Origin: Acanthosoma haemorrhoidale
Taxonomy: Eukaryota; Arthropoda; Insecta; Hemiptera; Acanthosomatidae
DNA length: 64,000 nt
Assembly: GCA_930367205.1 (NCBI GenBank)
Contig: OV884014.1
Location: forward strand, 73,635,104 to 73,699,103
Direction of reading: 5' to 3'
Part shown: in pieces, positions 1-10,152 of the stretch
Layout: every line of letters begins with the position of its first letter
Position numbering within the stretch: the first letter of the stretch is position 1
Notes under the pieces: generated by a model
Told to the model about the DNA's origin: nothing
Databases searched by the model: none
Seen by the model: the letters and a program-made list of their open reading frames with translations, nothing else
Position numbers and translations under genes: made by a program

Positions 1-985
1 AGTAACTGTGGTATTTTTGTAACGGGCTCCGACAATCTCAGACGTGTATACGTTGAATAGTACAGGGGATAAGACGGCTCCTTGGGGTACTCCACAGGTC
101 AGTGGCACAGCTTCGGAGAAGCTATTACCCACCCGCACCCGCAACGATCTGTTTTTCAGGAAGCTAGTCAGAATTGAATATAGTTGTTCCGGGCATTCCC
201 GGTCGTAGAGCATTTGACACAGTGTCCCATGAGACACCGAATCGAACGCTTGGGTGCAATCAATGGAAATCATAGCCGTGGCTATGTTTCTATTCATATT
301 ATGGCTAGCTTCTGACTGTACCTTCCGAAGGGGGTGCTCTGTGCTCATACTGGATTGGAATCCAGTCTGCTCTGGCGGAATGATGTCGTTTTCTGAACAG
401 TAATCTTTGAGATAATTCAAAAGAATCTTCTCAAAAATTTTTCCCATCTGAGGTAACAGGCTGATCGGGCGGTAGTGGGCTGGGTGATCTCCGCTCTTGG
501 CTGGCTTTAGTAATGGGAACAAGATGGCTTGCTTCCATGTGTCAGGAAAGTACCGCAATCTTATACAAGAGTTGTATAAGTTTGCTAGTTGTACTATCCC
601 TCTCCTCGGCATTTGTTTGAGCAGCACTGTTTGTATCCCGTCGTGCCCTGGTGCTCGGTTTCCCTGACACCGGCGAAGAATCGCTTTGAGCTGCTTCGGT
701 GATACAAACATATGGTTCTGTTCAGCATCTACCGGAGGAGGCATGTGGGAGTATCCCGTCCTAGCCGTGATGGCCCTAGCGTAATGGTCGGCCAGTTTTG
801 TTGCCTGTTGCTCAGCAGTCAGAACATTGTCGCCTTCGTGAAGACGGACAGTCGCTGTCTTGCCTTTTGTAGTCTTCAACAGCTTCCAAAACTTTCTGTG
901 ATCTCCGTGAGTGCTACGAAGTCTCTCATGCCACTGCGCTGTTTTCCAGAGTTTCATCAAGCCCCGGATCTGCGTTGTGAGGAAT
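1..985 (-). pseudogene. Jockey-type reverse transcriptase, partial (runs off the left edge)
   Basis: The frame read leftwards from about 985 stays open to base 1. It carries, in order, a pre-RT segment (LMKLWKTAQWHERLR), N-R-A-P-G-H-D-G-I, TWKQAILFPLLKPAKSG, the first catalytic motif ISIDCTQAFDSVSH, and GVPQGAVLSPVLFNVYTSEI. These are RT blocks typical of the Jockey clade. The downstream YADD block would lie beyond the window. The segment is separated from the endonuclease frame by a frameshift near 960-985, so the full ORF2 protein cannot be made from this copy. Confidence 0.88.
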
Positions 986-1934
986 TCACAACGACCTTGG
1001 CTTGCTGATCTCTCGTCCTGTACCATATATTCTTCCAATTATGGCGCAAGGCAATAATTTTAAGAATGTGTTCTGGAGGTGGTCGCAGAGACGGTGGCAT
1101 GGGAGTGAACTTCGGGATCGCAGTGTTGGCTGCGTCTATGATCACATCAGTTATGAAAGTTAGTTGAAGATCTACTTCTTCTTTCGTGCGGAGAATTGGC
1201 ACCATATGCAGGTTATGGTAAATTTGCGACCGATACAGATCCCAGTTGGCACGACGGTAGTCGTATCTCGTGGGGCGAGGGGTCGCCACTTTACCATCCA
1301 CTGCATACAGTACTGGCCTGTGGTCAGAGGTAATGAAGTCAAGGGCGGTGCAACTAGTGATACGGTGGGGTTGTTTTGTCAGTAGTAAGTCAATCGTCGA
1401 GGTAGCCTGCGGGTTACCTCTATGTCGAAAAGTAAAAGTCTGGGGGTGAACGACCGTAAACGGCGTTCTCAACAGGAGTCTCCAAGCCATGTTTGTTGCG
1501 GTGTTATACTACATTGTGTGTCTCGCATTGAGATCTCCCACCACCCAGTGGTTAGATCTCTGCGCACATGCGTGTAGCAGGGCTGAGTACTCCTGGAGAG
1601 ATGCGTACGGTCTCCCGTATAGAGCGGTAAGGTAAACGGGTCTCCCCAAATTTACCTTAACTGTTAAGTGGTGAAGCTTGGGATCAGTTGTAGTCAATGG
1701 TGAAGCCACTATCTTCCAATTGATACCAAGGCGTATAGCAATTAGAACACCTCCATATCCGTTAACCCTTTCAATGGCAGTTGAATAACCTTTAATGTGG
1801 ATCGATTGTGTAGACACCCTAGTGTCTGTCAAAACTACAATATCTGGTCGGTAGAGCGCTAACAACACTTCTACCTCATCTATTTTGGTCAGGAGACCAT
1901 CAACGTTAAAATTTAATATTTGGTGATCTACCAT
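957..1934 (-). pseudogene. Jockey ORF2 endonuclease (EEP) domain, broken by a nonsense codon
   Basis: Two reading frames, 1,509-1,934 and 957-1,490, are in the same phase and are separated only by a TAG at 1,509-1,511 and six sense codons. The protein shows endonuclease/exonuclease/phosphatase motifs: LNFNVDGLLTKIDEVEVLL near the start, PDIVVLTDTRV, and V-V-G-D-L-N-A-R-H just before the stop. The usual Glu of the second motif is Asp here (TDTRV). The TAG stands where a Trp codon (TGG) would be one base away. The frame ends at 957 in a second break, a frameshift before the RT. It nicks target DNA in intact relatives and is dead here. Confidence 0.85.
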
Positions 1935-2089
1935 TGTTGTTGATTTCCAGATATTATAGTCATGAACATTTGGCTAAATATATCTACTAGGGCAGTTACC
2001 CATTTCGGTCCACATTCCAGGTCTTGACGCTGATCATTTGTCAAAAACTTTAGCCTAGGATCTAGGTACTTACATTTAAAATTGTCTTC

Positions 2090-3211
2090 CTATGTTCTAG
2101 GAGCCGATCTCGACGAGGTGGGGGCCGCTCTCGGTGTGGAGGGGGCTGCTCTCATCGTGGAGGGGGCAGCTCTCGACGTGGAGGGGGCAGCCGGTTCTTC
2201 ATCTCTGTCCTGGAACAGCTTAAAGAGCGGGTTCCTCCAAGCGCTGGTGGATGGCGGTGGAGCCAGCCTCATTCTTGGCTCTTTCTGGCGGCGTTTCTTC
2301 TGCTGGGGCTGCATTCTGTCGAGGGCTGGTTTCATTCTGGCTAGTATTTCTTTTCGCTTTGTGCAGCCTCTGTAGGACGCCGGGTGAGCCTCGCCACAGT
2401 TGGAGCACTTGAGCGGGGTTGTATCATTCCTTGGACATTGCGCTACCTCGGGAAGTCCCGCACATCTAACACACTTTAATTTCCGGCCGCAGTGGTTTCG
2501 TGTGTGGCCGAATTCTTGACATCGATGGCATTGTGGGGCGCCTCTTTGTTCCTTGAACGTCACGACACGAACTATGACGTGGTTAATGGCGCGTATCTTT
2601 TTCATTGACGTCAACGTGACACTGGCATTAGCTGTTACCAGCACTGGCGCAATGTCCTGTTTGCGACCGGTTGGGTCACTTTTTCTCAGACGTCGCACAT
2701 CGACGACTTCCGGGATGTTTTCTTTTATTACATCTGAAATTTCCTTGATGTCCTCCTGGACATCAAGTCCGAGAATTAAGTACTTATTGTTTCTTTTGCC
2801 GCCTCTTGGGGCAAATGAGTGGTACTCCTTCCCACCAGTTTCGAGTAATTCCACTATCTTTACTCGATCCTCTTCCTGATCAGGGTAAATTGTAACACCC
2901 TCCTTCGTCTTCCTGAGGGCGAAACTATTTATATTAGCTTTTTTGAGCTGGTGCGTCAAATCGGTTGTTGTCTCTCCCGAGACAACAATTGGCGGTGGCT
3001 TCCTAGTCACTGGAGCTGCGGGGTTTATGATTTCTGGCGTCTCGCTCGCAAGAGCCTGAAATTTATTCCCAATCTTCGTCGGGTTTTTCGATCTATTAGG
3101 TCGCTGGACCTTGACAGTAATTTTAGGGTATTCGAAACCCTCGTCTTCACTGTCCGTGGTGGCTGTTAGGGTAGCCGGTCGCTTCCTGGAAGCGTCCACT
3201 TCCATCTCCAT
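2090..3211 (-). CDS. Jockey ORF1: gag-like nucleic-acid-binding protein
   Basis: This is an uninterrupted 373-residue ORF. The N-terminal 80 residues are charged and basic. The middle part resembles the pre-C2HC segment of arthropod Jockey gag proteins. Residues about 230-285 hold three cysteine knuckles: CHRCQEFGHTRNHC, then CVRC...QC, then CSNCGEAHPASYRGC. The tail is a run of seven-residue repeats of the type A-A-P-S-T-x-R, encoded by a 21-bp minisatellite (2,093-2,190). In this family the protein packages the LINE RNA in ribonucleoprotein particles. It is followed after about 155 bases by the endonuclease frame, as expected. Start chosen at the first ATG (MEMEVDASRKRP). Confidence 0.88.
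   Translation of the reverse strand: MEMEVDASRKRPATLTATTDSEDEGFEYPKITVKVQRPNRSKNPTKIGNKFQALASETPEIINPAAPVTRKPPPIVVSGETTTDLTHQLKKANINSFALRKTKEGVTIYPDQEEDRVKIVELLETGGKEYHSFAPRGGKRNNKYLILGLDVQEDIKEISDVIKENIPEVVDVRRLRKSDPTGRKQDIAPVLVTANASVTLTSMKKIRAINHVIVRVVTFKEQRGAPQCHRCQEFGHTRNHCGRKLKCVRCAGLPEVAQCPRNDTTPLKCSNCGEAHPASYRGCTKRKEILARMKPALDRMQPQQKKRRQKEPRMRLAPPPSTSAWRNPLFKLFQDRDEEPAAPSTSRAAPSTMRAAPSTPRAAPTSSRSAPRT
2093..2190 (-). repeat. 21-bp coding minisatellite in ORF1 tail
   Basis: On the plus strand the block gtggaggggg-c-gctctc recurs about every 21 bases. In the ORF1 frame it encodes successive A-A-P-S-T-S-R, A-A-P-S-T-M-R, A-A-P-S-T-P-R and A-A-P-T-S-S-R units, so the expansion keeps the frame. 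Confidence 0.75.
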
Positions 3212-3462
3212 TGTTCCGATAAGAGTTTACAAAACAACAGTAAAATTCTTTCTATTGGGGAACCGTCCCCATTTAATGCTCGAAAAAACACTGCACTAAC
3301 AAAAGGTTTAAACACGTTTACCTTAATAGGCGTCACCTGAGACGCTATGAACAGGCGTAGCGTGGTGATGGCGTCGAGGAAAGATCGCTGCTGGATCAAA
3401 TCGGGAGATGTTGACACAGCGGCTGCTAACAGCAGTGTTGCTAATTCTCTCTGAAGCCCGGG

Positions 3463-3470
3463 CTTATATA
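3463..3470 (-). promoter_or_regulatory. TATA box of the Jockey element
   Basis: The minus strand reads TATATAAG followed by GCCCGGGC, about 250 bases upstream of the ORF1 ATG. This fits a transcription start near 3,440. Many Jockey elements use TATA-less internal promoters, so an upstream TATA would be unusual; it could instead be chance in AT-rich DNA. Confidence 0.4.
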
Positions 3471-3529
3471 GGAGGCTAGCCAGTAGGGTGGGGATAAGTC
3501 CCCACCTACGGCTGTTTCTCCCACTAGTT

Positions 3530-3660
3530 CAGTTCCTCCCACTCTCCCTGACGCCATAACCTTTATTAAACATAATGAAAAATAGATACATATTTTCTGA
3601 TATTCATTTGATGACATAGATACAAGGTCTGATACGAGAAGAAGGGAACTTATAATTATT
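3530..3660. repeat. Flank shared with 52,690-52,805
   Basis: A run of about 120 bases upstream of the LINE promoter is clearly related to 52,690-52,805. Shared blocks include tagatacatattttctg versus taggtagatattttctgg, and gagaagaagggaactt followed by taattattc in both. In the second place it also lies upstream (minus sense) of a Jockey-like LINE, so it may be the real 5' end of a shared LINE family or part of an old duplication. Confidence 0.55.
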
Positions 3661-3683
3661 CATAATTAAGGTGTGGCCAGAGC

Positions 3684-6600
3684 AGTTACATAGACTTGTT
3701 TCATGTACTATCCATTCGTATTTATACTTTATCAACTGTTACATACTAATATCAATATAATAGCTGCCTCCTATGGGCTAAAATCCATCTCCTTTTTGTT
3801 TAGTATTCTTTTGCATCTGACTATTACAATCATGTTTAACACCTATAACTCTTTTTCTATTACCATGAGATGATGAAGAAATACATAATATATTGAAACG
3901 TAGTCCATGAATGAACTTGGTAAAAACACAATAACTCTCTTGTATCAAGCAAAGCCTTTGGGTTTTTGGAGACACAGGCTTCATAGTGCCGATACAAGGT
4001 AGAGAGACTGCACATACTTCATTTGCTTGTTTGTATGTTTGACGATAGGTGTCGTAAAATTATTCCAATTGATTTAAATCTTAATCGCTTATTATTCTAC
4101 ACTATATATTAATTTACTCGTGGAGCTGGGGTGTTCTTTTTTTGATAATTTCTAGCAACAGAAAGTTTCTTTAAATGCCAACTAACAAATTCAGAAATTG
4201 ACTTATCTTATCTGCCTTTCGGTGAAAGGGTTTGGTTTTCCAGGAAACCCTCCCACCTCAAAACCTCCAAAACCCCACCCCAAAGAGGCAGCTTCACATA
4301 TCAATTGCATCCGGTCGGCTTCTGTGGTCGCGTCTCAGTGGTAAGTGTTAACTTTTAACATATTTTTGATGAAAACTTTACAACTCTTTTGTATCTACCC
4401 AGGCTGATTTCCCAATAACATACTTTCAACTCATGGTTAGTTGTTAAGTTAAAAACATTTGTTTTTTATTGTTGGAGTTGGGATTTTTCATCAACTTTTT
4501 CCTTCAGTAATAGCCCTATGTAAAGAAATTTATTCACAAACTGTACTCTTAATAATAACAATATTGTTACTTTGACAACTCTTTGTTTTACAGATAGGGT
4601 TGAGGTACTATTACCACATTAGCGAAAAAAAAAAAAGATTTAAGTTAACATGATATTACATAAATAAGTCTAATTATTTGAAAATCAGTTAGGTAAAATT
4701 AATCAGTTGTTATAGGTTCTTGTGAACAGTTTTTTTATAACTTAATTGTTTGTCTTTCTTTAATAAAGTCCAGTTATTTACTCTTCCCCCTTCCATTAGA
4801 CGCGCTATTTTCTTGAATGTGTTAAACTAAAGATTATTTAGTTATTTACAATCACAAACAAATGAGTACTTGCATATAGGGCTCACTAATGAAAGAGTGT
4901 TTTCGGTATTTTTACGGGTGTTTTACTGTGCTTGAAATGTTTTCAAATAAATAACAATGTGGAGTTAATACTCAACATCGAATATCATTTTAAAGAACGT
5001 TCTAAAATAATTTATTACTTATTATTGTACACGAAGTTTTTACGAACCTTTTTAGATTATACGTTATTAGGTCTATGTGTCTGTTACAGTTTTATTACTG
5101 ATCAAAAATAATCCTTAATAAGTTTGTGTCCCAGTCCGTTCGAGTTGGATGGTATTGCTAATTGTAATAGAGCTCGTTTTCGTTAAAATAAAATAAATTT
5201 GGTGAAGTCTCTATTAAATTCTAATTTATTATAGTTTGTCCTGTTATGTAGCTTACTGTCAAATATTGTCATTCTATAGTGTAGGAGCTAAGTTTGAACT
5301 CAGTGACTTGGTCGAACAGATATATGCTTTATGCAACTATTATACATTTGTCACTAGTATAATTCTGTTCTCAGATGCCAAAATTTTATGTCATTTTTAC
5401 TAAAAGTTCCGACAAAGGGTTTCACATTGTACCCACGCCGCTTAGTGGTTGACATTCGAATTATTCCGGGAAAGAGCCAGTCAAGAATCCGATCTGTGGA
5501 CCACAGAGAAATAGTTTTAATGCTGTCTTAATCACAACGAAATTTTCATCAAGATGGATACTTTGTTAAGTGTTTAACTTAGATCTAGGCGGCGGAATTG
5601 TGAGATGTCTATTCCGGTAAAAAACTTTTTGATATATTTCCTTGTTACAAAATTATTACAGAATTTAGTATAAATTCTACAAATGAATCTATTTACAATA
5701 GGTCATTATATTTCCTGTAGCTTGGCTACAATTTCTGATTATCCTACATTGCGATTTGTGCATGTACAAAAGTATAATGATGCAGATTATACACATTAAT
5801 TTATTGGATATATTTAAAAGTAATGGGGCTCACCTTATTTATCATAGAAAAAATTAAATTGTTTCTCACTATTATAAAGTAAATAAATTTCTGGTTTTTA
5901 ACCCAAATTAACAAAACCAGTTTGTTCATAAACTAATAATTTCTAATGATTAATTTAAAATATAGTAGGATATACTAGTTTATATATTATTTAATAATAT
6001 ACTTCAAACCATATAACAATGTTTTTCATTTGCTGATATAACAGGTTTTTGCTATGTATTTATAATTAACTCAAAGCTTATCAACATGAGGAACGTGACA
6101 AGAAGCATGTGTATCAACACGTCTTCGTGTGTCCTTAATCTTTGTGATGGAGTTCTTCGGTCCATTATCCATAGATAAATAATCTTTGTAGAGGAGAATC
6201 TTTTAAAAGAAATAAAAGAAAAGCTTTTTTTGAAGTACAAGTTAAAATCTTATCTTATCTTCAAATGATTTTTGAGAACTGATATGCAAGGCAAAATGTT
6301 ATTGATGTTTATCTAATGACTACTAATCCTTTCATTTTAAATGAACGCTCCTTCAAAAATATTTATTTTATTATTTTAACTTTTATTAGGAGTCTTGTCT
6401 TTGGGGGGAAAACAATATATGTCAGCTGCGTTCGGAAGATATCCTCAAATAAAATATTTTTTTAGCTTTTTTTGATTACAAAGGGAAATCGGATCGAGAA
6501 AAAAAATGTGAGTGGCAATAATAATAATGATGTCGACAATTTTTTCCGTAAAAAACTAGCATTACTGAAATTGAACGGGGGTACAAAGGGATCATAATAT

Positions 6601-6790
6601 TGAAGAAGAAAAACTCGATACAATTGCTAACAGTTGTAACTAAGATCGTAAGGCAACGTTTAGTAATTATTACACAATGGAAGTGAGAGGGGACAGTTAC
6701 TAGGATAAATTAAATGAAGAAAAGATATTAATAAAGGTAAAATTTAGATTTAAAGGCTAAGAGATGTTTGAGAATACTGATATGAATACA
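3684..6790. repeat. Unit R, copy R1
   Basis: This AT-rich stretch of about 3.1 kb aligns by eye almost end to end with 34,973-39,850 and in part with 56,703-59,960. It holds one copy of the exon-like block that is present three times in R2 (here 4,130-4,342, between a polypyrimidine/AG acceptor and a GTAAGT donor). R1 lacks the 830-base segment found in R2 and R3 at 38,820-39,650 and lacks the BEL/Pao element. Homology ends near 6,790. No convincing protein-coding gene is seen. Confidence 0.8.
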
Positions 6791-7199
6791 GTTCTAAATG
6801 TTTGCGGCAAGGTTAAGAAATGAACTACCAACGAAGGGAAATATGCAGGTCCGATGGTCGGGATCTAGGTATCTTAGTAAGAAATATTTTCAATAAAAAT
6901 ACTTAAGGATTGTGTTTTAAGAAAATGTTAACTGTATTAAAATCGGCCCTTAACTTATTACTAAATCTTCAATGTTTAGCCTATGGGTGGTGTTTTCCGA
7001 TTTGAAAATCCTAAAATCTAGGTAGTTGGGATAATCAGATCTCAAAGAAAAATTAATACAATGCTGTATTGTTTCCTAGAATACTCACATATGTGCAGTT
7101 TTTAGTCAAATCTATATATATGTTATAAGTGTGCTTAATGTTATTAAGTGTTACGTTGGCTGTGTGCTTAAGGCTGCAGTTTTATTGAATTATCCAGGG

Positions 7200-7474
7200 C
7201 TCAAAAGCAGTGGCGTAACTATATCATCTGGGGCCCGTGGCAAATTCCTTTAATGGGGGACCTATCATTAAGCTTTACTATACTTAATCACAAATCATTA
7301 ATGATTAACTTGAATTTGTATTATGGTATATATATTTTAATATTTTTATAAATAGGTACAATATTAAAACAATATTTTTGAGCTCACGGCCACTTGGGCC
7401 GGGGCCCTCTTGGGTCGGGGGCCCGTGGCATTTTGCCAGCCCTGCCACCCTGTAGTTACGCCACTGCTCAAAAG
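7200..7474. mobile_element. hAT-type MITE with 8-bp target duplication
   Basis: A 259-base element at 7,208-7,466 begins CAGTGGCGTAACTA and ends TAGTTACGCCACTG, a perfect 14-bp terminal inverted repeat. It is flanked by the direct repeat CTCAAAAG (7,200-7,207 and 7,467-7,474). Eight-base duplications and CAGTGG-like termini are typical of hAT transposons. There is no coding capacity, so it is a non-autonomous copy. A GGGCCCGTGGCA motif occurs near both ends in direct orientation. Confidence 0.9.
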
Positions 7475-7682
7475 GGTTTTAGACATGGTAAAGGAAGACG
7501 TTGCCAAGATAGACATGAACAAGCGAATAAAGGGGCTGGGACCAATCTATCGTGTAGTTGTCAGTTATATAATGCTAAGAATATTGTAATGCTAATAGTA
7601 GAAGCTAGTGTATACCTGCCTCGTGACATCATGGAAGTCACTGATATTTTTAAGTAAACAATCGCATTCCTGCCAGGAACTC

Positions 7683-8386
7683 TGTTGTGTCTATCGAACT
7701 ATCGTACTTCAACATCGAACTCTTCAAGAAGCGATTAACAATTCTGATTTATCTCCAGATAAGTATAAGAAAGTTCGCCAACTCCAGATAGGAGACACGA
7801 GTACAAGCTAGGTGGTATGCAAATGACAAATCTTCATGGAGATTTGGCACTGTAATCAGGAAATTCGGCAAGTTGCACTACTTAATCACCTTAGATGGGG
7901 ATGGCTACACCTTGAAGCGCCACATCGACCAACTGCGTCTCGTGTACGTTCCAGAGCAGATAAATAATGACATTACTCGTAGTCAAGCTTCGCATGCTAA
8001 GAAGAAATTTACCTTCTCTGACAACGAAATTAGGCAGCCGAGGAATTCTGTGACTCCCACATCACCAGTTGAGCCTTCAACCATCACTGCTCCTGATCCA
8101 GTAACCACAGAGACTACACATCCGGCAGCACAACCTGAATTCCAGCCTCTACGTAGACCCCAGAGACAACGTCGCGTTCCGGCTCACTTTTCTGATTATG
8201 TGTTTAACTAAGTCGCGGAGAATTGTTGTGTCTATCGAACTATCGTACTTATCGATTCATCGATTAGGTGAAGTTGTTATCTAAGGATAACCTTTGTCAT
8301 GTTCATGTTCAGCTTTATTTCAATCACGTAATAAAGCAGTGTGCTCAATATGTGTTTTTCTATTTAAAATTCAACCAGTACATAAA
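7683..8386 (+). mobile_element. Ty3/gypsy remnant: LTR start, integrase tail, 3' LTR
   Basis: The string TGTTGTGTCTATCGAACTAT occurs at 7,683 and again at 8,223, as expected for the 5' ends of two LTRs. Between them is only the last part of pol, preceded by a short stub of the first LTR. Just before the second copy a purine-rich GTCGCGGAGAAT may be the polypurine tract. The pentamer AACTC is found directly before the element and at 8,387-8,391, which may be its target duplication. A large internal deletion has removed gag and most of pol. Confidence 0.65.
7700..8211 (+). pseudogene. Ty3/gypsy integrase C-terminal domain fragment
   Basis: The frame ending at 8,211 reads RVQARWYANDKSSWRFGTVI, then GKLHYLITLDGDGYTLKRHI and DQLRLVYVP. 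This is the chromodomain-like tail seen at the end of gypsy-class integrases (W-x-x-G-x-V ... Y ... R-H-x-D-Q-L-R). It finishes with a Pro/Arg-rich tail (RRPQRQRRVPAHFSDYV). The part before about 7,800 (SDLSPDKYKKVRQLQIGD) lies in another phase, so there is a frameshift. No catalytic core is left. Confidence 0.72.
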
Positions 8387-8585
8387 AACTCCATCCCAAT
8401 TCCCGCAACTACCATTTTCTTATACATATATGTCTCAGCTTTAGCCCCAGTCCCAACTTGTTCCCAAACACCCGACCCAGTATGTAGTAAGATAACTCTT
8501 AATATTTGTATATACCAGTGTTTTGCTTGTACTTCATAATAAAGCTTTTCTTTTAAAATACTCTCCTCTGCAAAGATTATTTAAC

Positions 8586-9413
8586 TGTACTTGAAGAACT
8601 GTTGCGGCGTGGAGGTGATCCAGAGGAAGAGGATAACACTCCTTATGGTTTTACTGCTGCGCACTGGGCGGCAATGGTCAGCAACGATGACATGTTGGAA
8701 TTTGAAACAAATATGTCAGCAGTTGAGGAAACAGACATGACACCACTTCATGTGGCAGCCTTAGCTGGGAATTGTGATACCATAACGTGGCTGGTAGAAA
8801 ACACTTATGATATAGAATCTAAAGAAGAACATGAACAAACTGCGTTGCACCAAGCAGCATTAAATGGGCATCTTGAAGCAGCGAGAATCTTGTTGAATCA
8901 TGGAGCTTCAATAGACCCAGTCGACATGTTTGGAATGACACTCATATGTTTGGCATTAGTCCGTGGATTTACTGATGTAAATTTCTTGCTAGAACACAAA
9001 GCGAATCCAGGTGTGCGAGATGCTAACAACAAAACCCTTCTACATGCTGCAGCAGCCAATGATGATACCTTCACAATTAGTTTGATTTTGGAAAAGGGAA
9101 TAAATGTCAATGCTATTGACGATTCAAATTGTACTCCATTATATCATGCAGCTAAGAATGGCAGTAGTCGGTCTGTCACCTTCTTTTGGGTAATGGTGCC
9201 TACATGGACGCAAAAGACTGCCAGGGACGCACTCCCTTATTCATGCCAACAGGAGCAGGTCATATGGATTGTGTTAGGTTGCTGTTACAGTGCAGATATT
9301 TTCAAGCTCCTGTAAAAGATGTTAATTGCTTCAAGATGGAAGGAGATTGTGCTATCTTGGAATGTTTCAAATCAAAGCAAAATTCCCTCCTCACTCATGC
9401 CAGAAGGATTTAA
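8586..9413 (+). pseudogene. ANK-C: truncated, frameshifted ankyrin-repeat gene
   Basis: The frame is already open at the LTR edge (VLEELLRRGGDP) and runs through about six ankyrin repeats, such as DMTPLHVAALAGNCDTITWL, EQTALHQAALNGHLEAARIL and NKTLLHAAAANDDTFTISLI. Near 9,186 it shifts phase; the repeat continues in another frame as GNGAYMDAKDCQGRTPLF up to 9,413. The start of the gene has been lost at the errantivirus LTR junction. Repeat order and 3' flank match ANK-A and ANK-B, so this is an older diverged paralogue. Without an ATG and with the frameshift it is most likely dead, although a donor/acceptor pair hiding the shift cannot be excluded. Confidence 0.8.
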
Positions 9414-9720
9414 TCACATGGAGAGCGAAATCCTGCTACCCACTGGTGTAACTGTCAAACTGGAATAAGGGTTAACCGATACCCCTCCCTAAGATGGCGA
9501 TCACTACATGGACGTTGATTGTGCCATTGCACAAGATAATGGTTGTCTTCTTGTATTTTCTAGTCAAGAACAAGACACAGCTATCCACACAGAGGTTAAT
9601 ACTAGTTCAATTTGTGATGAAACCGATGTTTGTCAAAATCAAGAAAGATATTAGTCTTCTGAAAATGACAGTTGCACTCCGATAGTTAACTTAACTTTTG
9701 ATGACAAAAATTTATTTTGA
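9397..9720 (+). pseudogene. Relic C-terminal frame downstream of ANK-C
   Basis: One frame stays readable from 9,397 except for stops at 9,466, 9,487 and about 9,653. It begins MPEGFNHMESEILLPTGVTV and later reads GDHYMDVDCAIAQDNGCLLV. The same frame survives in the 3' flanks of ANK-A (about 15,023-15,310) and ANK-B (about 48,356-48,630). The E-S-E-I-L-L-P pattern resembles the E-x-E strand-loop of ADP-ribosyltransferases, but upstream ART motifs (the Arg and STS blocks) are not seen. The function assignment is only a guess; the relic coding nature is better supported. Confidence 0.4.
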
Positions 9721-10150
9721 TTATTACCATATAAATTGTTACCTATAAGCTACTATGTAATTTTTATATGGTTTCCACTTCCAGTGGTTGTAAATATGTA
9801 ATTTTAATATAAATTTACTTCTTTTAAATGTATGTCCCGTATTTCTACCTATTGTCAATTTAACCTACCTTTAATGATTTTGATATTTTTACCTTAATCT
9901 ACATTGAAAAGTGAGCTGTTTAATGTTTTTTGTTGATTAAAATTTGAAGAACATACGATTATGTTTTTTATATAAATTGTTTATATTTAAGTTATTCATA
10001 CAAAAGAATCTCTGGCTAAAGGAAAATTGTTTAGTAACATTACTTTTCATTAATTTATTATATATAAGCACGTCTGTGAGTAAACTTAAAATTTACCTTA
10101 ATATTACTTCCAGATTTACTAAAATTTACATCTTTTTCTTTGTTTGTTGT
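9721..10150. other. Ankyrin-gene 3' flank, no gene seen
   Basis: AT-rich DNA. Up to about 9,955 it aligns with 15,330-15,590 downstream of ANK-A. Nothing else is recognised. Confidence 0.6.
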
Positions 10151-10152
10151 TG

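Larger units (their letters stand above)
1..3470 (-). mobile_element. Jockey-clade non-LTR retrotransposon, 5' part
   Basis: On the minus strand the order is a TATA-like promoter, a gag-like ORF1 with three zinc knuckles, an apurinic-type endonuclease and a reverse transcriptase. This is the classic Jockey-type LINE arrangement. The element runs off the left edge in the middle of the RT domain, so its 3' end and tail are not visible. ORF1 is intact but ORF2 has a nonsense codon and a frameshift, so this copy is not autonomous. A related but more decayed LINE lies at about 50,170-51,880, and another fragment at 17,170-17,508. Confidence 0.9.
7563..8585 (+). mobile_element. Errantivirus-like solo LTR with nested insertion
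   Basis: The segment starts AGTTATATAATGC, like the AGTCATATAACCC start of the provirus LTR at 25,516. It ends with a block closely matching that LTR's 3' end: ccagtgtttt..., cataataaagctttt, and ...gattatttaac. The two halves are separated by a Ty3/gypsy fragment (7,683-8,386). Flanking tetramers are TGTC on the left and TGTA on the right, an imperfect duplication. The first part also matches the LTR start after 34,788. No internal retroviral sequence remains here. Confidence 0.7.

Noticed and set aside
3778..3984. Minus-strand 68-residue frame conserved in R2 (35,029-35,262)
   Set aside because: Of about nine base differences between the copies nearly all change the amino acid or the stop, so there is no sign of selection on the protein. 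The match reflects the duplication.
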